64,000 nucleotides of DNA from Lytechinus variegatus (lineage: Eukaryota; Echinodermata; Echinoidea; Temnopleuroida; Toxopneustidae): contig NC_054751.1 of assembly GCF_018143015.1 (NCBI RefSeq), forward strand, positions 25,526,783 to 25,590,782, given 5' to 3'. The notes below the pieces were generated by a model. The model searched no databases and was not told where the DNA came from. It saw only the letters and a program-made list of their open reading frames with translations. The position numbers were made by a program, and so were the translations under genes. This document shows positions 12,201 to 24,200 of the stretch, piece after piece (the stretch's first letter is position 1; each line of letters starts with the position of its first letter).

Positions 12201-15200
12201 ACAACAGTCAATTTAGACCCCATTTTGGAGGCCATCTTGAATTTTTAACATATCATTCCATTGTAACTTGTAACTTGTTCTAATGCATTAAAAAATGGTT
12301 ATATGATAATGGTTGAGACATCAAGATCATATTCCCCAGACAGATATTGAACAAACTATGTCCTAATTTATTATTTGACTCTTGTAACTATGGTTTAGAC
12401 ACCAGAATCACATTTCACAGGCGGATATAGAATGATCTACGTCAAATTTGATTAAAAACAGTCATTTTTGTAAGTCACCTTGCGTTTTTTTTTACATACC
12501 AGACCAATGACTGTCCTTGTAACTTGTCTTAATGCATTACACGACCCTTTAAACTATGGTTTAGACAGCAACATAATATTCCCCAGACAGATATTGAACA
12601 ACCAATGTTTATTTGTAAGTAACATTAGATATGGTTTTACAAAACCTTTTTTGTAAGCCATCTTGGAAATGTGGACATACTAGGCCACTGACTGTCCATG
12701 TAGCTTGTCCTTATGTATTGACCCTTGAAATAACAAATCATATTCCCCAGACAGATATTGAGCAAACTATATCCTAATTTATTATTTGACTCTTGAAGCT
12801 ATGGTTTCAACACCAAAATCATATCTCACAAGTGAATATAAAAGGAGCTATTCCATTTTCAAGTATCAGCAACCATTTTAGAATAGTTTTTGGAAGCCAT
12901 ATTGGATTTTCAAACACACCTGTCATTGTAACTTGTCCTAATATTGTTAGACTCTTGAAACCAATGATTTAGACACCAATATATCATCCTCTAGGCCAAT
13001 ATGAAATGAGCTATGTACGCTTTAGGTATCAGCAACCATTCTAGATTCAATTTTTCGAAGCCATCTTGGATTTTTGGACATTCCAAACCACTGGCTGTCC
13101 TTGTATTTGGCCAAATGTACTATCCTTAAAACCAATGAATAGAAACCAAATTAAAGCCATTTTATCAAGTGATGGATAAATTGTGGATTTTTAGCTCACG
13201 GCAGCCAGTAAGGGCATCATCTTGGAACACCCTTGAGTGCTTAAATTATTTTTAACCTTTCAACCAGTAAGGGTATTTTTATTGTATTTGACCAGTCTAC
13301 TTTTCATGTAAAATAACCAGTGAATAGATTAAACTTCGTGTTGAATAGATTCAAACGTTACTTTAAAAATTATCACAGTATTGCAAAATTTTCTTCGTCA
13401 AAATCAGCAGTGTAATTTTGAGGGGGCCAGATATGACGTATCGAGCAAAATTTACTTTAAAATGTTCTCACCGAGCCAGCGACAGAGCAAAAAAATTCAT
13501 TTTGGGTACATTATTCGTAAAATGATATTTCATCCATCTCTCTTTCACTTTCTCTTTATTTTTTTTAGTAATGATTTTTTTTTGGGGGGGAGAAGGGTTG
13601 CTAAATTACTGGGAATTTTCTTGATGGAAACTTTCCATGGGAATAAATTTGACTTTTGTGGGAATTTTTTTAATTTTTGGCAATTTTCAGGAATTAAAAA
13701 AAAAATGATGGGAATTTTCAAAAAGTAACAATTTTCTGATATTTATATGCAGGAAATAGGCATATCCTGGCAGATGATGCTTAATAGTGCTTTGCTATCA
13801 TATTTCAAGCCAAGTATGCTAAAACAGTCAGACAAGGCATGATTTCAATGATCTCCATGTAAAAGATGATTTACTGTATTTACCTTGATTTGGATATCAA
13901 GACCATGTCGACTCCTTACATAGACCTAAGATTTTGAGTTATCAACCCCTATAATCCCCTTATATATTGATATGTTGAACAGCTTTAAAACACATATCAC
14001 CCCAAGAGGCTTTAATGGCCGCCTGCGAATACTTTGAACGAAATTGTCCAGCATCGAGTTTCTGGCATTTATTTGAGCCCACAAAACTCTGATACGAGTT
14101 TTGTTGGTCTTATTTCGATGCCATGTATAATGAAACAAGACTGTGCTTATCATTTAGCATTTTTATGTTCAGCACCCCCCTAAAAGGGGAAAAAATAAAT
14201 AAATAAACATATTTTTATCGAAATTTGTACTTTTCTGGAGCCATTTGCAACATTGATATTCATCTTTATGTTCAGCATTACCAAAACATAAGTATTTTTG
14301 TCAACCTAATGGAACAATGCATAACACTACATGTAAAAGAGCAGGCCCAATCTTGTGCATATTAAGTTAATTTCATTGTATTTTCCGTCTGTCCATTATT
14401 TTGTCAGCTATAGTTTTTTTGGGTAAATTAAATGTTATGTTATTGCAATATGAATGCCTCAATATGTTATTTATAAACAACAAAAATGTACGCGTATCTT
14501 TGGCACCCTAACTTTAGTAAAAATAAATGAAATATAAGATTCTACTAGGTATTTTTTTTAATCAAAGATGGTCTTTTCTGGAGGAAAAATGATCCGTTGC
14601 CATGGCAACCGAACACACATTTGCAAACAATGATATCATTAAGTTCAACCGTTACCAAGGCAGCATCAGTTTTATCATGCTATTGTACTCATGCAGAACA
14701 CTCACTGTAATTTTTGTTCAAAACTTAATGACTGTTCAAACATTATGTAGATTAAGTAAAATTTTATTTTACATTCCACCTGACCATTATCATTTCAACA
14801 ATTTTTTTGTATTTATAAATTACATCTTAATCTCAATGGCTGAAGATGTTATCTACATATTAACAACAAGCGGATATATATGCTTAGCCCCCTAATGATT
14901 TGATAAAATGAAAGAAAAATCAAATTTTACCATGTTTTTGTTTATCAAAGTTGCTTATACTTTTCTGAGAGGAGGGGAACATTTTAATTACTAACATTTG
15001 AATTACTAATATTTATCATTAAATTCAAGTATTACCAAGGCAACATCAATTTATTATTCTAATGAACTCATGCAGAATACTTAGTAAATTTTTTGTCCAA
15101 AATTAAATGACTGGCCAACCCTTTCACACATTGAGTTATATTGTATTTTCTACCTGTCCATGATATTGTCATCCAAATCAATATTTTTGTAAATTAGATA

Positions 15201-18200
15201 TTATTTGGTTGTCATGTCAATAGCTTTAGATGTTATTTAAACATTTTGCACCAAACATATCGATGTTTAACACACTAAGATTAGGGGAAATGCAAGAAAA
15301 ATAAGATTCTATAGTCCTTTTAATAAAAATTGGTACTAAATGATCCGTTGCTATGGCAACAGGCCATTTTCAACATTGATTTTTATCCTTGAATTCAAGT
15401 ATTACCAAGGCAACATCAATGTGAATCATTCCAATTAGTACATGCAGAAAACTCACTGTATTATTTCCCCTAAATTAATTGAGTAGGTCAAACCTTATGC
15501 ATGTACATATACGTTAATTTTTATTATACTTTTCACCTTTCCATAACCTTGTCATCACTGTTGTTGTTGTTTTTAATTAGATGTTATCTGGTTGCCATGG
15601 CAATTACTTAAGATGTTATATTTATAAATTTAGTCACAAGCATATCCCGATTAGTACATAAAAAATGATTGAAAATGGAATGATGATCATACAGTGTACA
15701 TGTATTCTACATTTTTATCAATATTTTTAACTTTCTAGAGGGAAATAAGCTGTTGCCATGGCAACGGGTTCTTTGCAACATTGTTTTTTTTATTTAATTC
15801 AAGTATTACCAAGGCAACATCAATCTGTATCATTCCAATTAGTTCATGCAGAACACTCACTGTATTATTTCCCCTAAATTAATTGAGTAGGTCAAACCTT
15901 ATGCATGTACATATAAGTTAATTTTCATTGTACTTTTCACCTTTCCATAACCTTGTCATCCCTGTTGTTGTTGTTGTTTTTAATTAGATGTTATCTGGTT
16001 GCCATGGCAATGACTTAAGATGTTATATTTATAAATTTACTCACAAGCATATCCCGATTAGTACCTCAAAAATGATTGAAAATGGACTGATGATCATACA
16101 TGTATTCTACACTTTTATCAATATTTTTACTTTTCTCGAGGGAAATAAGCTGTTGCCATGGCAACGGGATCTTTGCAACATTGTTTTTTTAAATTTAATT
16201 CAAGCATTACCAATGCAACATAAAGTTTTATCTTTATAAAGAACTCCTGCAGAACACTTTCTGTATTTTTGGTTCAAACGAGGGGGTCAAAACTAAAGCA
16301 TACATATAAAGTCAATTCCAGTTGATTTTTCCACCTGCCCATTGTCTTGTCAACCATGTTATTTTTGTAAATCAGTTGTTATTTGGTTGCCATGGCATTG
16401 GCTTGAGATATAATTTATACATCTAGCAACCAAAATATCTTTGTTTAACACTGTAAAATTAGGGGAAATTAAAGATAAATCATATTCTACAACGTTTTTT
16501 TAATCAAAATTTTATTTTCTGGGGAAAAACAAGCCGTTGCCATGGCAACGTACCAAATGGAACTATCTTGTTGATTTTGAATGTTTCTAAATTTTATATA
16601 TATTTAATTAGAAGCTTGAAAATTATCATTTTATTCATCTTTCTCATGTTTATTTACCATTTACATGGAAATGTATGTCATTTTTGAGAAATTATTCCGT
16701 TGCCATGGCATTTTTAAATTTACCTCCCATCTTTAAAATAAATCTTACGGCATATACTAATACTTGTGAAAGTTTCATGCTTTAGTCAAATTTTGCACAA
16801 TTGTTCGGCTAATCCGCTCTACTATTCAGCCCGGACCATCCCTTTTAGAAGTTGCTGGTGTGATGATTTCAGGCTACGAGTTGGTGTGTATAAGGCATGA
16901 CAAGGTCTTGTAGATATTTTGGTGCTAAACCATTTAACACTTTCCAAGTGAGAAGAAGTATTTTAAATTCTATTCGCTTACGGATTGGCAACCAATGTAA
17001 ATTTTGGAGAATTTGTGAGATGTGTTGATATTTTGACGAACGAGTTAAAACCCCGGCGACTGTATTATGAGCATACTGAAGTATATTAACATTGCGTGTG
17101 GTTATATTAAAAAGAAGAGCATTTTCAACATCGAATCTAGATAGTACAAATGAGTGTATAAGCATAGCAGCAGACTTATCCTAATGCTGTTAACATTATG
17201 AATATTAATGTAAATGATTTGTATGTTGATGATTTATCAATAAAAACATAAACAAAAAAAATTATGAATATTACATAGTACATTATCAAGACGGAGAATA
17301 GATTCCTTTTTTATATACCTCAATATTTATTGTTTGCAATCTAACGATGCGTGAACGATTTGCTAAGCTTTCGGTCTCAAAATTACAGACGAGATTCTAC
17401 TCTTACCATAAGTATCAAGTTTATAGTTAAACATATTTTATAATTGTGAAATCTATCTCTGAAAACGAGTTCCTTTTTTGTGGACGCACTGCATTTGATT
17501 TGTGTTATTCCTTATTTGTAATTTGGGAACTTCCTCAGCAATACGTTTTTAAGAGCAATTTTCGAAAACTCAAAAATTTATGGATATTTTTTTTCATCTC
17601 TTTTGTCAAATATTCAAGCCTTAAAAGTTGTTTCTATATATTTAATAAAGACAGCTAAGTCTATATTTTATACCCCAATCTTGCCTGAAAAAAGTCAAAT
17701 ACTTACTGCTGTCATGCGTTTGTATGACGGTATTTGCTGATCGTCACCCGTCGTGATAAAAAGCAGTGGGCATGATATGTCTTCCACCTTTCATTAAAAA
17801 AAAACACAAAGGCGATTTAATTTTTAAAAAATTAAACGTAACAAACTAAACTCAGAAGATAGTTTTAAAACGTTATATGGGTCAAATATTGGACAGTTTA
17901 CCAGAAATAAAAAAAAAATTAATAGCATATGAAACCTTCTGCAGTGCTAGGCCGAAAAATAGTCGTAGGCGTATTCGGATTAAACCGTTTCATTTTATTC
18001 GAGAAGCACATTTTGCCCATATCAGCTACTAGTACATATGTTTTCATGGACTAACACACCGAAATATTACTATTAACTGCACTGGAGAACGATAGAGGCG
18101 GCGTAAGGATATGTTTATCGGGGAATGAGTTACAAACAACGACGTCATTTTTTTTCCTTTTTTGCTCATTCATCACATATAAAGTTCTGAATGTGCAAAC

Positions 18201-21200
18201 AAAATGGGTATCAGAAAGTTAAAGGGATGGTCCGGGCTGAGAGTATTTATTGCTTAATAAATAGAGTAGAATTCACTGAGCAAAATGCCGAAAATTTCAT
18301 TAAAATCGGATGAAAAATAACAAAGTTTAAATTATTGAATTTTAAAGTTTAGCACTAATTTTGTGAAAACAGTCGTCATGAATATTCATTAGGAGGGCTG
18401 TTGATATCACATTCCCACTTGTTCTTTTGTATTTTATTATATGAAATTAGGTTTATTCAATTTTTTTCCTCCAAGAACTAAAAATTTCATTATAAGGGAG
18501 ACACATTGTTCACACAAGTATGAAATAATGAAAAAAAAAAACATGAGTTCATGTAATTAATAAAATATGAAAACGGAAAGTGGGATGTAACATCATTAGC
18601 CCACCTAATGAATATTCATGACGACTGTTTCACATAATATTGCTAAACTTTAAACTTCAATAACTTTGATATTTGTTATCCGATTTTGATGAAATTTTCT
18701 GCATTTTGCTCAGTGAATTCTACTCCATGTATTAAGATATGAATATCTTCAGCCCGGACCATTCCTTTAAGCGTTCTAGGCATCTCTTTTTATGCTTTAC
18801 CATTTTTTCTCCTTTATCTTTTTCAATTTTTCCTTTTTTGGAGGATTATAGTTAAAAAAAATCACAGGGGGTCGCCCTGTCTCTCCCCCCCCCCAAGTGG
18901 TACCTGGAGTGTATGGTGTCGCTCCTGCAGAAGAAAATTACTTGATATAGCTTCGACAATTCTCATAATCCTTACCGGTATTAAAAAGTCACCTTGAAGA
19001 TTATCGTAAGCATTGAAATCATTCAGCTGCCATATAAAACCACCATCTTTGTCCTCGACTACCTCGCAATGATCATTAGTTCTGCATGTGCATGAATATG
19101 TAAAAAAACAAAAACAAAGGATATACGTAGGCCTATATAACGAACATACTGCATTGCCCAATGCAATAACAGATTCATCTGAAGAAAATTATTACTTTTA
19201 TTGCGATTTCCCATTTTAGGCCCAAACCACTGGATGAATCTATACACAAAATTACTTGTATTGAGTAATTTGTTATACCTTGTTCTATACCTTGTGAACT
19301 CTTAAAATAGTTGGGCAAAAGAATGGCCATTTTTAACCAACGCTGGGCAACATACTGTCCACACAACTATGAGCTAAAATATGTCCAAATAGGGTAATAA
19401 GAACGAATGTTTGGGTAGTAAATTTGCTAAATTGGATAAAAATTGCCCATAATATATATCTTTTTTTACCAATAAACATTACAAAACAAAGTGGACAGTA
19501 TGTTGCTCAACATTTTAAATGTCTGAGCTAACTTTTCTTTTTTATGAATTTTCATCAATTTCAATCATTCTACATCCATTTCAGATTCAACGTCTATCGT
19601 GTCTATCACTTTATTTTATTTTTTTCCATGAGCTGTCCTCTGGTAAATCTTTCATCGCTCCCTTTTATTTTTAGGTCCAAATGAGAAAAGAGAGATCTGT
19701 GGTTTCCCCCATTTCGAAATTGTTCCCACAGAAATAGTTTCGACTTAAGAAGATTATTAATACATACCAACATCACCGTCGCCATCCTAGCTCTTCAAAA
19801 TCATCATCATCATCATCATTATCATCATCATCATTACCATCATCATCATTTTTCATCATGATTATCTACATGTATATCATTCTGTTATCCCTCTTATTTT
19901 GTCTTTTATTTTTCAATTTTCAATATTGAATTATTGAAAATATAAATAGGTGCTCCAAATTCCGAATCGGATAGTATTTAATCGGCTCACTGGTAAGGAT
20001 CGATGGTTGATCCGTCGGGTAGCTTGAGACCAATCTGATAACCAAGAAAGTCCAAACAGCCGGTAGCAGCCACACATCGGATAGGAATCAGATCCTTCAG
20101 CCTGGCAGCCGCTTGAAGTGCCAGGACGCTCCCGAGACATGACGACACAATGCCGACTCGGTTGATGTCAAGTCGAGGATGCAGGGCAATATACTCGAAG
20201 AGATCCTGAGAGTAACCGATTAATCAATCATTATACATGTATATTTTGTGCGTTCATTCATTCAATCATCAAGCTCTTCATTCAATTCCAAGCTTATTTT
20301 CTGTCAAACGAAAATTCAAACTTAACCAAATATAATCATTTAATACAATGTAAATACCACCCGGGGCAGTCAAATATATATCGCTGTACAAATTCTTTTC
20401 TTTTTGGAAGCATCGATACTCAAATAAAGGGGTGAAGATTCGAACTCCCATAAAGTAACAACGAAAGACAGAAAAAAAGAAACCAACAAGAACAATTGTT
20501 TTTGTCACCAAGACGGAAACCGAAGTCTATACCGGGAATTTAAGATTCGAAAAAACGACCCGAATATGGCATCTGTCGACACTGCCCCCCCCCCCCCCGT
20601 ACCGCTACTATCTTGAAGCACGATTTCCCTGCAATTTGAATAGTGAACTAGTACAGCGCAATGAAAACTGAAAGTTGAAGCTATTTAGTGCAATCTTCCA
20701 GAATTCACCTGAAGAGTCGAAACTACATTAGGCTGACTAATTATATTATGAACATAAATGAGTTGTAAAAATCAAATATATATATGTATGTCACAATATC
20801 ATACTGTACTCGCGTGCTCAGTTCACAAATATATTTCATTCTGTTGTAAATCGCATGAATTTAGTTTTAGAGTGTAATTAGGAACTAATCAAATTCCTGA
20901 TTTTATTCGAATACTGAAAGGTTCATTTTTCATCTAAAAGTTTTTAAATTAAGATTTGGATCGTTTGGTCTGGATTTATTTTAGAACCAGGTAATTTAGA
21001 ATGTACATACATATACTTAAATATATTTTATTCAAACGGTATATATAAAGCAGTCAACATTTTGCTTGTTTCCATTCACTTTTACGGAGGGACGGGGCGG
21101 TGTCGCACCCACCTCGCTAAATTATTATTTGTAAGAACCTGCTCATTTTATGAGATAACAGGGGCTACTCTAGAGTTTTAGTTTTTCTTTGAGGGGGCAA

Positions 21201-24200
21201 GATGGTACAGAAAAAATATTTACAGGGCTAATGTGAAGTAACGCAACCTTTCTCATTGATGCTCCTTTTCCCTTTGTTTCTTTTTTCCCCTCTCTCTTTC
21301 TTTCCCTTTCTCTTTGTACCATTTTACGAGTCCGCCACAGTGGTCCGCCATCATTTTCAAGATGGCGGTCTCCTGCATTCGTTTATAAACTGTTTTCTTT
21401 TCATTGAATCTTGCTTCTTGTTAGTATTTATTTTTCATTGCTTTGCTATAATATTGCTTGAATTGTTTTGTGAAACTTAATTGTATCACCTAGATGTTAT
21501 GTTGCATAGTTATGCTGAGTGCAGATATAAAATAAAATCTTTCTCTTCTTCTCCCTTTTCTCTCCTTGAAAAAAAATCAAAGTCAGGGCATCGCCCCAGC
21601 CCCCTTTACGCGCCGCCTCTGTGCAGAGGATTACGATAAGAACTTTTAATTTACCAGGAATATCTGAAGGTCAAAGTATCTGCATTCATCATGCATGACA
21701 ATCCTCCCGTCCATCATCTTTCTAAAGTAATTGATGGAGAAGACAGCGAAGCCATGAGATGCCATCAAGGATGGGCGATCTTCCACCAAGAATGGCACGC
21801 CACCTCTGATATCGAGCAGCACCGGCAGCGGATCCGAGGCACCTTAAAGAAATAATAATAAAATTATGAAAATAATAATAAAGTAGCTGGATTGATATAT
21901 ACCGAGTTTTTTTTGCCAAAGGATACAGAACACTGTTGTTATGACCCCGGATTTAGCTCGAGCTACCAGTTTGTCAATGTCACTCCGTGCATTCACCTCA
22001 CCTGGGTCGAGTGCAGCAGTGTGAATAAGTTTCTTGCTAAAGGAAAACACGCCATGGCTAGAACGGGGTCTAGAATCACGAGACCACAACGCACCCATGG
22101 CATGAACAGAAATGTTTGAGTCAATAAACTTTCATTTCTTTTGCGTTTTCAGTAATTCATGAAATCATTCGTTCATTTGTTTAGAAATTAAAATTTAGGT
22201 TTCCATCTATATCCGTAAAGCCCTCTCAACTTTATTTGTTTTTAATTAAAAGGGCATAGATTTGTAGATTGATAATATTGGGGAATTATATAAAACTTTT
22301 AGTTAAAAATTATATTAGCAAGGATTGGATGCAGGTGTTCACAACTTACAGGCAACATACATAGTCAAGTTTTAAATAACTCCAGATTCAACAAGAAAAG
22401 TAATTACAAGTTAGGCCCTTTCTGGTCTTTTCGGCACCTGCTCTTCTATTCACCAGCCTGTTTCGTCATCCTATACCTAAGCATTCTAGCAGATCATCAT
22501 CCTGATGATGACCAGTATATACACTGATCGAAACGTCGATAAAAAGTTCTTTTCAGAGCTAACAATCAGCCAAGAAAGATAACACAGCAGTCCTTTTCAG
22601 GACGTTTAACCATAAACTTTTCCAATACTTACCCTTCTTTTGGGGGAGGTAGAGGCACCCGTCTGCAGTCCCGTGCTGCGCAAGATGCCTCTCTACGTAA
22701 CTGGCTAGATACCATCTCTCGACCGAAGTGGAATGCATCAGTTTATTCTCATCATCGTCGATCAGCTGGAAGGTGTAGATGAAAGGTTTCTGGACGTTGA
22801 GCTTGACAAGGCGGGGTCTCTTACTGGCGTCCTCTGGTGCAGGTTCTAGACTCCAGAGCAAGCCCATCGGTTCGATGCCCCGGTAGCTTCCTCCAAGAGA
22901 TGGTGCCTTCTCGACTGCATTAGGGAGTAGTGGGGGGGGGAATGCCATCGAAAGTGAGCAGGAGTAATCGTTATCAGAGGGCATACCACCACCGGTTGTC
23001 CTCCAAGTAAGATCTAATCCGGGGCGGCGCCATGGTGGCGGTAAGACGATTTTTTTTAATTCTAAATTTAATTGGAGGGTTAACATTTACTGTAGTTTTA
23101 CGACCAACGCGCACTTTTCTTCATCGTGTTTTTTTGTCTTCTCTTTTTCTTTCCTTCTTTTTTGTATTTAATGATTTCACCCCCTTTCCAAACTCGTTGA
23201 CATGTAGCATGCAATATTATATAATTTTGTACTGATCTTTCATATCACCTTCGGATGTTTTTCATGTATATTTATGTATATGTATTTTATGTTATGCAGG
23301 GCCTCCTAGTATAACAGTATTGTAATTACTGATGGGGCTACCCTGTTGAATAAAGACATAATAAATAGATAAATGTTCTCCTACCTGAAAATAATTTGGA
23401 TGGTCGCACCTCCCCCCCCCCCCCCCTCTCTCTCTCTCTCCCTCTCTGTACCACCGCCCTGGATCTGATAACTTTCCTTGGGTTTTGATTAGCTGAGAAA
23501 CATTTGTGTTTAATATTAATTTCTGTTATATGATAATTATTTTATCGGATAAAACAGACTTTGACGGATAAAAAAAAATCGCACGAGTTCTTTCATGGAA
23601 CACTCCACGGGTGTACACTGGAGGAGACAATCGCAATCAGGCCATTTTCGGACAGGCATTTTATCAAGATCAATGGATATATACGAAAAGAGTATATCTG
23701 ATATAAAGATGACCAAAAGATGGAAGTTTGCTCTATTGGCAATTAAAATAAATGTCAATCTGATATCGTAAGTGACCAGCCGACTTATGGATCCAAATCC
23801 AATTCTGAGCGATTTCAATCGTAAAATCATCTTTGAGTTAAAATAAACACGTAGCATTTAAATCTAAAATACGTACAGCCGATCAGAAATTATCTCAAAG
23901 AGATAGAGGGAGATCATGTGAGAATTCGAGAAGAAATTGAAAGGAAATGCAAAATAGAGGGAGAGATAATAAGTAAGAAAAGGGACAGAAAGGATGTAGC
24001 AGGAAGCACTGCCTCAGATATAGCTATACTTATTGTTCATCAGTTAGCGTTTCTATGATCCTGGCTTTTGGCACCCCTTACGATTTTTGTCTAATGATAA
24101 ATAATGTCCTTTTTATGATAACTCAATTTCAATACACCCTACCTTCCACCACTCCTCTGTCATCTGCTTCGTACCGAGCATGGGATTCGAACCGATGTTT

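Larger units (their letters stand above)
7817..16847. mobile_element. 9-kb foldback (inverted-repeat) element with RFX-palindrome arms, inside ACOT/BAAT intron 6
   Basis: The ends are TTAAAGGGGTGGTCCGGG at 7817 and the inverse CCCGGACCATCCCTTTTA ending 16847, flanked by TA. Just inside, both arms share TAGTAGAGCGGAT, then GTGCAAAATTTGACTAAAGC, then matching sequence in inverted order. The arms (about 8385-10860 and 14220-16825) are arrays of GTTGCCATGGCAAC palindromes. The centre (10905-13190) is a tandem array that reverses orientation at about 11831. About 1 kb at 13190-14220 has no partner in the left arm. No transposase or other open frame of note is present, so the element is non-autonomous. 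It looks like an enlarged relative of the 0.55-kb MITE at 18219-18770, with which it shares termini. Confidence 0.8.

Noticed and set aside
13926-14153. Minus-strand open frame of 75 codons in the foldback spacer
   Set aside because: No family resemblance, no splice context, and it lies within a transposon.
8523-16712. CRISPR-like reading of the regularly spaced palindromes
   Set aside because: The spacers are themselves repeated, the spacing alternates, the host is an intron-bearing genome and no cas-like gene is present.
18862-18975. Continuation of ACOT/BAAT exon 5 as an alternative C-terminus
   Set aside because: The frame stays open past the donor at 18975 but the extra residues do not resemble the family. 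Exon 6 (VEDISCPLLFITTGDD) continues the domain in phase.
22915-23086. N-terminal extension of ACOT/BAAT exon 2 in the same frame
   Set aside because: The acceptor CCCTAATGCAG at 22915 gives an exact match to the family spacing between EADDRGVVE and GGSYRGIEPMG. The upstream reading is intron.
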